Positions 34,004 to 41,659 of a stretch of DNA of 64,000 nucleotides are shown piece after piece. Position numbers and translations under genes: made by a program. Source of the stretch: Caryophanales bacterium UBA1427 (GTDB taxonomy: Bacteria > Bacillota_I > Bacilli_A > ML615J-28 > CAG-313); assembly GCA_002329485.1 (NCBI GenBank), contig DCTZ01000027.1, forward strand, positions 5,741-69,740, read 5' to 3'. Below the pieces are notes generated by a model, which did not search any database, was not told where the DNA came from, and was given only the letters and a program-made list of their open reading frames with translations. Position 1 is the stretch's first letter; each line of letters opens with the position of its first letter.

Positions 34004-34993
34004 TTATATTGTCATTTCACCGAAATAAACCGTTTTGAATTTTCGGGCAACCTCAGCGGAATCGGTCGTTTGCGCAAGCACCCACATCAATTTAGTGACG
34101 GTAGCTTCCGTCGTCATGTCGCGGGCTTCGATTACTCCCGCTTCCAAAGTTTTGCGACCGACCTGGTAGACGGAGAAGTCGCTTTTTTCAAACAAGCATT
34201 GGCTGGATACAACCACGATAATTCCCTGGCGCACCATTTCCTTCAGTTCCGCTATCAGATTCCTTCTGACAAAATGCAGTCCTCCCGCCCCGAAAGCTTC
34301 GATGATAACCCCTTTGTATTGGAGCTGCGCCAAATGGCCGAGTGTATCCGGCCGGAATCCCGGAGTAAGTTTTATCAAAAAAACTTGGTCGCTGATTCCG
34401 TCGACCAGTTCGAATTTTCCTTGGGTTTTGGGAATATATTCGTCCCGGATTTCAAAACCTTTGGTGGTAACGGAAGCGATAATCGGATAATTCACGCTTT
34501 CAAACGCATCGAAAGTCGAGGTTTTGGTTTTCACGGCCCGGGTTCCCAAAATAATCTTTCGGTTGAAAGCGATGAAAACTCCCCCGCGCTTCGAGGCCGC
34601 CATTCGGAAGGCAAAACGCAAATTGTCGATTCCGTCCGTCAATGGATCCGAAAGCGGCAATTGCGAGCCCGTCAAAACGACCGGAATCGGAATGTTCCTG
34701 AGCATGAAAGAAAGCGCCGAAGCGGTATAAGCCATCGTGTCGGTTCCGTGGGTTAAAACGATTCCGTCATAGCTGGGGTATTCCTCCGCAATCGAACGGG
34801 CAATGGTTTGCCATTCTTCCGGCTGAATATTGGAACTGTCCAGATGGAACAGCGATTTGATTGTAATATCGTAGTCAGCAAAATTGCTTTTGACAATCCG
34901 GTCCAAAAGCGAATTGTCCAAACTCGGGGCAAGACCTTCGGGGGTTTCCACCGAAGCAATCGTCCCTCCGGTTGTCAACAATAAAATTTTCAT
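34004..34993 (-). CDS. L-asparaginase (type I, cytoplasmic)
   Basis: 329 residues, no signal peptide. The two catalytic threonine motifs are intact: LLLTTGGTIAS near residue 10 and VLTHGTDTMAYTA near residue 85. Hydrolyses asparagine to aspartate and ammonia; together with aspA elsewhere in the window it gives a route from Asn to fumarate. The ATG at 34993 has AAGGAT 9 nt upstream; longer in-frame extension would run into the aldo-keto reductase gene. 20 bp after that gene, same strand. Confidence 0.92.
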   Translation of the reverse strand: MKILLLTTGGTIASVETPEGLAPSLDNSLLDRIVKSNFADYDITIKSLFHLDSSNIQPEEWQTIARSIAEEYPSYDGIVLTHGTDTMAYTASALSFMLRNIPIPVVLTGSQLPLSDPLTDGIDNLRFAFRMAASKRGGVFIAFNRKIILGTRAVKTKTSTFDAFESVNYPIIASVTTKGFEIRDEYIPKTQGKFELVDGISDQVFLIKLTPGFRPDTLGHLAQLQYKGVIIEAFGAGGLHFVRRNLIAELKEMVRQGIIVVVSSQCLFEKSDFSVYQVGRKTLEAGVIEARDMTTEATVTKLMWVLAQTTDSAEVARKFKTVYFGEMTI

Positions 34994-35013
34994 ATATATC
35001 ATCCTTTTTAGAT

Positions 35014-35931
35014 TTATGGTAGCAGACGGCCGGCCGAAAGGTAAAGGTCGTACCATTCTTGCCGGGTCAGATTGATGTCGACCCCTTTGGCAAGTTCTTC
35101 CAAATGTTTCGGCGAAGTCGTCCCCGCTATCGCGACCATTTTGGCCGGATGCCTTAAGATCCAGGCTAGGGCGACAGCGCTTTTTTCAACCCCGTATTGT
35201 TCGGCATAATAAGCGAGCCGTTCGTTCAATTTGGTATAATTCGGATTATCTAGGAAGGTTCCTTCTCCTTTGGAGGCTTGGAGAATCGACCAGGCCTGGA
35301 TTGTAATATTTTTCAGGCGGGCATATTCGAGCATATTTCCGTCGTAATCGACGGCACGGCTGTTTGTCATGTTTACATTGATTCCCGAATCCACCATTCC
35401 GGCATGCACCAGGCTGAATTGAAGCTGGTTGAACAAAAGCGGATACTCGACGGATTTTTGCAACAGTTCCGTTTGCATGGGATTCATATTCGATACGCCG
35501 AAGGCACGCACCATTCCTTGGTTATCTAAATAACTGAACGCTTTGTTTACTTCTTCGGGTTCCATCAAAGTGTCGGGACGGTGCAACAACAAAATATCCA
35601 AAGAATCGATTCCGAGCCGTTTGAGACTTTCTTCGACGCTTCCGACAATATGTTCGAACGACAAATCGTAAAAACCTCTTCTGATACCGCATTTGCTTTG
35701 GATTATCATTTTTTCTCTTAACGACGGATTTCTTTTCAAAACTTCGCCGAACAAGCTTTCGGATTTTCCGGCTCCGTATATATCCGCATGATCGAACAAA
35801 TTGATTCCCAGTTCCACTGCCGCATTTATCAGTTTTTCCGCTTCTTCGACACTTTTGCCTGCGATACGCATCAAACCGAGGGCCAGACGGGAGACTGAAA
35901 GGTTGCTGTTACTGATGCTCAAATATTCCAT
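35014..35931 (-). CDS. Aldo/keto reductase (YdhF-like)
   Basis: 305-residue NADPH-dependent TIM-barrel reductase with the tetrad visible: FDHADIYG (Asp and Tyr), IIQSKCG (Lys) and ILLLHRPD (His), plus the late AGTTSP cofactor motif. Substrate unknown. An AAGAGGTG site precedes the ATG and an extended -10 promoter lies at 35954. Confidence 0.92.
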   Translation of the reverse strand: MEYLSISNSNLSVSRLALGLMRIAGKSVEEAEKLINAAVELGINLFDHADIYGAGKSESLFGEVLKRNPSLREKMIIQSKCGIRRGFYDLSFEHIVGSVEESLKRLGIDSLDILLLHRPDTLMEPEEVNKAFSYLDNQGMVRAFGVSNMNPMQTELLQKSVEYPLLFNQLQFSLVHAGMVDSGINVNMTNSRAVDYDGNMLEYARLKNITIQAWSILQASKGEGTFLDNPNYTKLNERLAYYAEQYGVEKSAVALAWILRHPAKMVAIAGTTSPKHLEELAKGVDINLTRQEWYDLYLSAGRLLP

Positions 35932-35953
35932 GATTTCACCTCTTTTTAGTTAT

Positions 35954-35962
35954 ATTATACCA
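35954..35962 (-). promoter_or_regulatory. Extended -10 promoter of the reductase/asparaginase unit
   Basis: TGG-TATAAT on the minus strand, about 23 nt before the ATG at 35931. No good -35 hexamer at normal distance. Confidence 0.55.
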
Positions 35963-36018
35963 CATTCTGTCCAAACAGCGGGATTTTCTCTTTTTTATTT
36001 TGGCGATTGACCAACTTG

Positions 36019-36027
36019 TGGTATAAT
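36019..36027 (+). promoter_or_regulatory. Extended -10 promoter of the Cache-sensor gene
   Basis: TGG-TATAAT, 30 nt ahead of the ATG, with TTGGCG (36000-36005) 16 nt upstream as a possible -35. It nearly mirrors the divergent promoter at 35954. Confidence 0.58.
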
Positions 36028-36056
36028 GATTAAAGAAACGGCAGGTGATTTGGGTC

Positions 36057-37028
36057 ATGTTCAAGAAAACGGGTCTGAAAATCAAATGGTCTTTTATTGC
36101 TTTTTTGACGCTCTTCATCGTCTTCGAGTGCAGTTTGTCGGTTTACTCCATCAATCAGATTATGTATCGCAATATGCTGAACTATTCCCAAAAAGCGATT
36201 GCCCTGAACATGGAAAACTGCACGGCTTTGATCGAACTGGCTTCCAAAGCAACCGACCTCGTGGCTTCCGACCCGCAAATCATCGAAAAAGTGCGCCAAA
36301 GACAGTATTTCCTGAATTCCTTGAAACTACAGTCCCTAAGCATCATCGGGGTCACCTTATACGATACTTCGGGAAACTACTATCATTCCGACGGAATGGC
36401 CGGGGTTTTGCCCCTTTCTAAAATGGCGGAGGAAGCAAGAATCGCAAGCTTTTTTGAAGACGAAACGGAAGATGCCTTTTTCTCGGTTCGCACCACTTCC
36501 ATCAATGCCATTTATACCAACAACCAACTGTACGACGCCCGTCAAGGTATTATTACCTACATCCGAAAAGTTTATGATTCCGAACGAAAAGTGATTGGCT
36601 ATCTCTTTTTGGACATCAGCCCCAAATATCTCTACAGCAACTTCTTCAGTTATACCGACGATTTGGGTGAAGCAGTCAGTTTTATCGTTTTCGATTCCGA
36701 CAATTACCTTCAAACCGTCGCTAATGAACCGTATGCCGGGTATCTGAAATATTTGGCAACAGGCCAGCCGGTTCGGACCAAAGACTTGCGTTACATCGTC
36801 GCAACGCAAAGCTTTATGGATTTTGATGCGGAGCTTGTAACCTTAATACCGCTTAAGCCTTTTTACCGAAAACAGGCTTTGCTTACTTTCCCGATTATTC
36901 TCATTTCCCTGGTTTTTATTGTGTTATCCTGCATCATCGGAAATCGGGAGAGCAAAAAAGTGGTCGATTCCCTGACCGCCCTAAATACTAAAATGAAAGA
37001 AGCTTACAAAGAATTCGAAAAGAGTTAA
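36057..37028 (+). CDS. Membrane sensor with extracellular Cache-type domain, no output domain
   Basis: 323 residues: a membrane helix (about 8-32), an extracellular domain of about 235 residues with a double-Cache look (IGVTLYDTSGNYYHSDG, VIGYLFLDISPKYLY), a second helix (about 270-292) and only some 30 cytoplasmic residues. It resembles the front half of a YesM-type sensor kinase, yet stops before HAMP and kinase parts, and a strong terminator follows, so no remnant of a kinase is present. ATG at 36057 is chosen with CAGGTGAT upstream. It converges on the complete YesM/YesN pair and may work as its co-receptor, an inference. Confidence 0.78.
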   Translation: MFKKTGLKIKWSFIAFLTLFIVFECSLSVYSINQIMYRNMLNYSQKAIALNMENCTALIELASKATDLVASDPQIIEKVRQRQYFLNSLKLQSLSIIGVTLYDTSGNYYHSDGMAGVLPLSKMAEEARIASFFEDETEDAFFSVRTTSINAIYTNNQLYDARQGIITYIRKVYDSERKVIGYLFLDISPKYLYSNFFSYTDDLGEAVSFIVFDSDNYLQTVANEPYAGYLKYLATGQPVRTKDLRYIVATQSFMDFDAELVTLIPLKPFYRKQALLTFPIILISLVFIVLSCIIGNRESKKVVDSLTALNTKMKEAYKEFEKS

Positions 37029-37062
37029 AAAGAAGATGCCTCAAGACATCTTCTTTTTTCTT
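37027..37062. terminator. Bidirectional terminator between sensor and kinase genes
   Basis: Perfect 12-bp stem AAAAAGAAGATG / CATCTTCTTTTT with an 8-nt loop and flanking A/T runs. Confidence 0.9.
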
Positions 37063-38759
37063 ATCTTCAGGGTTACTTTGGTACCGTTGTTAGGTTTGGA
37101 TTCGACCGTTACCCCGCAATCTTCCCCATATTCCAGTTTTATCCGTTCGTCGACGTTTTTGATACCATAGCCGGAGGAACTCATCGAATATTTCGGGGTA
37201 TAGCCTTTTTCGACTTCAAAACCCAAGCCGTCGTCGATTACTTCGAAATAAATGAATTCGCCTTCGCACCGTGCTTTTACGCTGATATGTCCTTTTTCTT
37301 CCATGCCGGATATGCCGTGTTTGATGGCGTTTTCGACAATCGGCTGTAAAATCAGCTTCATAATCTGTTCGTTTTTGATTTCCGGATCGATGACGTATTC
37401 GATATCGAATTTGTCCGGAAAACGGATCAGTTCGATTTCGATGAAGTTTTTGATAATCTGAAATTCTTCTTCGACGGTAATGAACTTATCGCCTTTATGA
37501 AGACTGATTCTAAAAAACCGCGCAAGGGCCAAAGCCAATCGTTCGATTTCCGGCTGCTGTTTCAGTTTGGCAAGCCAGGCAATCGCATCGAGCGTATTGT
37601 ACAGGAAGTGCGGATTGATTTGGACCTGCAGGGCATAGAGTTCGAGCTTCCGTTTGCTTTCGCTTTCCTCCGCGTTCAGTTCCATGAGTTCCTGGATTCG
37701 TTTCATCATTTCGTTGAAGGAAATTTCGAGTTCCTGGATTTCGTCGGCGAAGACCGGTTCGGTTTCCTTGATCTCGCTTTCGATATCGGAAGTTTTGATC
37801 CGTTCTTTCAGATTGTTGATTGGTCTGATTAACCCGCTCGAAACCAAAAGCGACAAAAGCAAAGCCATTATTCCCATTGCCAAAGCCAGGATCGTATTGT
37901 TGATGCTCAAAAGGCGGATTCCGGAAAATAGGTAATCTTCCGACAAAACGCTGATTATCGTCCAGTCGAGATTATATTGGGTTTTGAGTTTAACGCTTTG
38001 TTGTTCGACTAAAAGCACTTTTTCCTGGGATAAAGAAGAAAGCGAGGAAGAGTTCCGGCTTAAAGCATCGTAATTGAGCAAGATGCTTCCGACCAGTTTG
38101 GTTTCGGGATGCGACAGGATTAAACCGAGATCCGAAACCAAAAGCGTATAACCCATGGCCGGGTCGATGGCATCGAGCGAATCTTTGAAGCTTTCCACGT
38201 TGATTCCGAAAAGCAAAGCCCCGGGATATCCCTGCAGCGGATAAGAACGGAACGGTTTTCCCAATAACAGCATTTTCTCTCCGTTGGTTTTACTTACAAT
38301 CGGTCCTTCCACAATCAGGGCGCTGCTGCTTTGCACGGTTTTGCCGAATTCGTTGTCAAAGAAAATTGTTTCGTTTGTCATGCCAGAATAATAATTTCCG
38401 TCGTAATAAAGAATGATGTCCAAAAAGATCGTTTCGTTGATGCCCATGTTTTGAATCAAATTTTCAAAACCGGTCTTACGCGCCTCTTTCGTAACTGCCT
38501 CATCCAACAAAGCCAAGGTTTGGGGATTTTCCACCAAAGGATTATAGATGATGCTTATGCCGTCAAGAATCAAAGCGATACCTTCATCCATATGCATCTG
38601 TTGTTCGTTGATGTGTCTGATGGTGTTGGTTTTGATGTTGTTGGTGACGATGGTCCGAATCAGAACCATCAAAGTGAACAAAAACACAAATATAACCAAA
38701 AACAGAATCGAAGCTATCCGGAAACGAATGCTGTGAAAAAAAGCCCTTATTCTCGTCAT
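37041..38759 (-). CDS. YesM-type sensor histidine kinase
   Basis: 572 residues: membrane helix at about 14-36, extracellular Cache domain to about 280, second helix about 285-310, HAMP (NNLKERIKTSDIE), coiled linker, then a His_kinase-type domain with the phospho-acceptor in LQVQINPHFLYNTLDAI, and an HATPase with PIVENAIKHG, DDGLGF and GYGIKNVDERI. This is the LytS/YesM class that often controls sugar utilisation in Bacillota. The start overlaps the response-regulator stop by four bases. Proximity suggests it controls the glycosidase operon downstream. Confidence 0.93.
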   Translation of the reverse strand: MTRIRAFFHSIRFRIASILFLVIFVFLFTLMVLIRTIVTNNIKTNTIRHINEQQMHMDEGIALILDGISIIYNPLVENPQTLALLDEAVTKEARKTGFENLIQNMGINETIFLDIILYYDGNYYSGMTNETIFFDNEFGKTVQSSSALIVEGPIVSKTNGEKMLLLGKPFRSYPLQGYPGALLFGINVESFKDSLDAIDPAMGYTLLVSDLGLILSHPETKLVGSILLNYDALSRNSSSLSSLSQEKVLLVEQQSVKLKTQYNLDWTIISVLSEDYLFSGIRLLSINNTILALAMGIMALLLSLLVSSGLIRPINNLKERIKTSDIESEIKETEPVFADEIQELEISFNEMMKRIQELMELNAEESESKRKLELYALQVQINPHFLYNTLDAIAWLAKLKQQPEIERLALALARFFRISLHKGDKFITVEEEFQIIKNFIEIELIRFPDKFDIEYVIDPEIKNEQIMKLILQPIVENAIKHGISGMEEKGHISVKARCEGEFIYFEVIDDGLGFEVEKGYTPKYSMSSSGYGIKNVDERIKLEYGEDCGVTVESKPNNGTKVTLKIRKKKMS

Positions 38760-39964
38760 TGCTTTTGTTCCTTCATTTGCAGATATTCGATTGGGGTAAG
38801 CCCGGTGCTCTTTTTAAACACCTGACTGAAATATTTGGCATCGTTGTAGCCCACTTTCATGGCCACTTCGTAAATCAGCGCATTGCCTTGGGCAAGCAGT
38901 CTTTTGGCCTCGTTGATTCTTTGGCGGGTCAGACATTCGTTGAACGTTACCCCCAGTTCTTCTTTCAATACATGCATCAGGTGGGATTCGCTGACAAACA
39001 AAGCGTCGGCTACCGATTTGATCGTAATGTTTTGGGCATAATTTTCTGCAATATAATGCAAAATGTCGCACACCAGCTTTTTGGTAAAACTCAGCTTTTG
39101 GTCGGCATAAACGACGGTGCTGCTCGACAAAACCAAATTGCTTTGGGCCAGACGCCTGGCATCCTGAAAGAAAACCGGCAAATCGGCCAACGTCCGATAA
39201 ACGGAACTGATTCCCACGTTATAGATATATCCGCGGGCGTCAAAGTCGTTTAAGGTTTGTTTGATCAAATGTACCAGAGCGTCTACCTTATAGTCTTCCG
39301 AAACGATTATCAGGTCGGAACCGTCTTCGATGATTTTATGGGCCAAATCCGTTTGATCCAGCAAATCTTTTAATGTAGCAGCCAGATTCCTGCCAACCTT
39401 TTTTCCTTCCGTCAGGCAATTGAAATAAACCAACCGCCCCGGTTGGGGAAGGTTAATAGCATAATTTTTAAGTTTTTCCTGCCAATCTGGCATTGTATCC
39501 GGATTGTTCAGGGCTTTCAGAAGAATCGATTCGGCAATCATCTGTTTATCCTGTTCGACCTGCGACAAAGTCTTTTTGGCAATCCGGCGGTTATTCAGTT
39601 CTTCGATGCCTTTCAAAACCACATCGATCAATTCCTGGTTATCGATCGGTTTCAACAAATAAGAAAACGCACCGTTTTCCAAAGTTTCTTTGGCATACTC
39701 AAAATCTTTGTAACCGGAGAGCATGATAATAACCGTATCCAAAGCATGATCTTTGATGGCTTTCACGAAATCGAGCCCGTCCATCAGAGGCATCCGCACA
39801 TCCGAAATGATGATGTCAGGTTTTTTGTCAAGCGCAAGTGCCAAACCTTCCTTGCCGTTTTTGGCAGCGCCGATTATTTCGATACCCAAAGCACTCCAAT
39901 CGATGGTTTGTTCGATTCCGTACCTGACCAAATATTCGTCGTCCACAATAATCATCTTATACAT
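38756..39964 (-). CDS. YesN-type response regulator, AraC family
   Basis: 402 residues: receiver domain with the acidic pair VDDE, phosphorylated Asp in IIISDVRMPLMDG (about residue 54), and LKP lysine; a middle domain of about 150 residues; and a C-terminal AraC-type double helix-turn-helix (YAQNITIKSVADALFVSESHL... and VAMKVGYNDAKYFSQVFKK). Partner of the YesM kinase. An AAGGGG site precedes the ATG. Confidence 0.94.
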   Translation of the reverse strand: MYKMIIVDDEYLVRYGIEQTIDWSALGIEIIGAAKNGKEGLALALDKKPDIIISDVRMPLMDGLDFVKAIKDHALDTVIIMLSGYKDFEYAKETLENGAFSYLLKPIDNQELIDVVLKGIEELNNRRIAKKTLSQVEQDKQMIAESILLKALNNPDTMPDWQEKLKNYAINLPQPGRLVYFNCLTEGKKVGRNLAATLKDLLDQTDLAHKIIEDGSDLIIVSEDYKVDALVHLIKQTLNDFDARGYIYNVGISSVYRTLADLPVFFQDARRLAQSNLVLSSSTVVYADQKLSFTKKLVCDILHYIAENYAQNITIKSVADALFVSESHLMHVLKEELGVTFNECLTRQRINEAKRLLAQGNALIYEVAMKVGYNDAKYFSQVFKKSTGLTPIEYLQMKEQKQ

Positions 39965-40027
39965 GGTGCCAACCCCTTTTCTTTTATTTTACCATAAAAC
40001 CGAATTAAATCTTTTCGCCAAAATAAA

Positions 40028-40068
40028 AAAGTTAAAGCGGTCTGACCATTCGGGAACCGATTTAACTT
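40028..40068 (-). terminator. Terminator after the FMN-binding protein gene
   Basis: Minus-strand 13-bp stem with one mismatch (AAGTTAAATCGGT with ACCGCTTTAACTT), 14-nt loop, then TTTTTTATTTT. Confidence 0.82.
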
Positions 40069-40077
40069 AGTTTTCGC

Positions 40078-40500
40078 TTATTGATTTTTCCGGGCTTTTT
40101 TTAAGGCCAGTTCCAAGGCTTTTAGATGAGCTTTGGAAGTCACGGTCGCACCGCTTATGACATCGACATCGAATGATTGAGCTTTCAGACACTCGTTGAA
40201 CAGATTGGAAACGGTTTGCCCTTTCGTAAGTTTAATATCTTCCCCTTCTTTGTTGATTGCGCCCTTGATTATTTTAAACTCTGCGACTTTTCCCTCTTTG
40301 ACGGTGATTTCAACCACCGTGTCGCGCAAATGTCCTTTTTCTCCGACAAACTCACCCTGATAAACGCCGTCCTGCAATTCCCCGAACACCTGATTGTCAA
40401 AGGTTAAGTTCAAAATTTCTTTTCGGTTCGGTTGGTCCCCAATCAAAAAGCCGACAATAATCAAAGCGATAATGCCGATAACGATAAGAATCCACCACAT
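40078..40500 (-). CDS. Membrane-anchored FMN-binding domain protein
   Basis: 140 residues: one N-terminal membrane helix (about 2-20) and an FMN-binding domain like those of RnfG/NqrC, with the flavinylation motif DVISGATVTS in which the threonine receives FMN covalently. The adjacent apbE encodes the transferase, so covalent flavin attachment is strongly suggested. It lies 19 bp after apbE. The role would be electron transfer at the membrane; the partner complex is not in the window. Confidence 0.9.
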   Translation of the reverse strand: MWWILIVIGIIALIIVGFLIGDQPNRKEILNLTFDNQVFGELQDGVYQGEFVGEKGHLRDTVVEITVKEGKVAEFKIIKGAINKEGEDIKLTKGQTVSNLFNECLKAQSFDVDVISGATVTSKAHLKALELALKKARKNQ

Positions 40501-40519
40501 TTTCTTTGCTCCTTTCTTT

Positions 40520-41473
40520 TTAAATTATGGTTATCTTTGTTTGATCAAAGACTTCGAAACAATCAATCAATCCTTTGGTTATATATATGTTTTCCGTTTC
40601 GTCGATTATAACCGCTTCGGTTTCGGGAAACCTTTTTAACAAATCCCTGCTTTTTTCGATTCCCGAAAGGAATACCGCAGTGGATAGCGCATCGGCCAAA
40701 CAGCCGTTTTCGGCGATAACCGTTACGCTGGTTAGTCCCGCTTTGCCGGGATAACCGGTAAGAGGATTGAGCAAATGGTGATAACGGACTCCCTGACAGT
40801 CGAAAAACCTTTCGTAATCGCCCGAAGTGACAATCGCTTTGTTTTCCAGCTTAACCATGCCGATTAAATGGTCGGTTCTTCTCGGGTGTCTGATACCCAC
40901 TTTCCATGGTTCGCCGTTGGGATTCGAACCGATAACCGAAACATTCCCGCCGATATTGATATACCCTTGAGCGAATTTGAATTTTTCGATGATTTTATTA
41001 CATTCGTCGGTGGCAAGACCTTTGGCAATTCCGCCCAAATCAATTTTTTGGCCCGGGTGTTTAAGCATCACAGCCGAGTTTTTTTCGTCAATGATTATAT
41101 CGCGATAACCGACAAAGCTTTTGGCTTTTCGGATTGCCTCTTCGCTCGGGGGACTTATCGCAAATTTGAAATCCCACAAATCCATCAGGGGACCGACCGT
41201 TACGTCGAAAAGACCGCCTGTCATATTGCTTAGCCCAACCGCTTTGTTTAACAAAGCCAATAGTTTTCGGTCGACTCTGACAAAAGACCTGCCTGCTGCG
41301 GCATTGATTTTGTATACTTGCCCTTTATCGTCGTAACGACTGTAGTATCGGGAAAACCAGAGCAATTTCTTTTTAATTTGTTTTAAGGCCCGCCGGACGT
41401 TTTTTCCCGATAGTCTCACCGAGACCACCGTATCCATCAAATAAAAGGTTGCAAATACTTCTTTGTTTTTCAT
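40520..41473 (-). CDS. apbE: FAD:protein FMN transferase ApbE
   Basis: 317 residues. Typical ApbE features: FYLMDTVVSVRLSG at the N-terminus, LSRYDDKGQV-like acidic turn (SRYYSRYDDKG), KIDLGGIAKGLATD, NIGGNVSVIG, and ALSTAVFL with catalytic Asp nearby. It transfers FMN from FAD to threonine of the neighbouring FMN-binding protein. The start is placed at 41473 because a good promoter lies only 30 nt upstream; from there the protein has no signal peptide or lipobox, unlike most ApbE, which are exported lipoproteins. Confidence 0.9.
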   Translation of the reverse strand: MKNKEVFATFYLMDTVVSVRLSGKNVRRALKQIKKKLLWFSRYYSRYDDKGQVYKINAAAGRSFVRVDRKLLALLNKAVGLSNMTGGLFDVTVGPLMDLWDFKFAISPPSEEAIRKAKSFVGYRDIIIDEKNSAVMLKHPGQKIDLGGIAKGLATDECNKIIEKFKFAQGYINIGGNVSVIGSNPNGEPWKVGIRHPRRTDHLIGMVKLENKAIVTSGDYERFFDCQGVRYHHLLNPLTGYPGKAGLTSVTVIAENGCLADALSTAVFLSGIEKSRDLLKRFPETEAVIIDETENIYITKGLIDCFEVFDQTKITII

Positions 41474-41502
41474 ATCCCACCAAAAACATTTCTGATAGCC
41501 TA

Positions 41503-41530
41503 AGTATAGCATGTTTTGGGAAGTTGTCAA
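41503..41530 (-). promoter_or_regulatory. Promoter of apbE
   Basis: Minus-strand TTGACA (41525-41530), 16-nt spacer, TGC-TATACT (41503-41508). A consensus -35 and an extended -10. It rules out start codons of apbE upstream of about 41500. Confidence 0.75.
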
Positions 41531-41589
41531 AACATTAAATAAGTTTTTATGTATCTTTATAAACCTTTTAGTCATTGCAGATGTTTTTT

Positions 41590-41633
41590 TAAAAAAGGAC
41601 TGCCCAAAAAGCAGGTGGCTCTCAGGCAGTCTT
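41590..41633 (-). terminator. Terminator of the sugar operon
   Basis: Minus-strand arms GACTGCC / GGCAGTC (41625-41631 with 41598-41604) followed by CTTTTTT. It closes the long operon after the surface-protein gene. Confidence 0.78.
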
Positions 41634-41659
41634 TTAAGGGGTGAGATAACGCAAATTTA

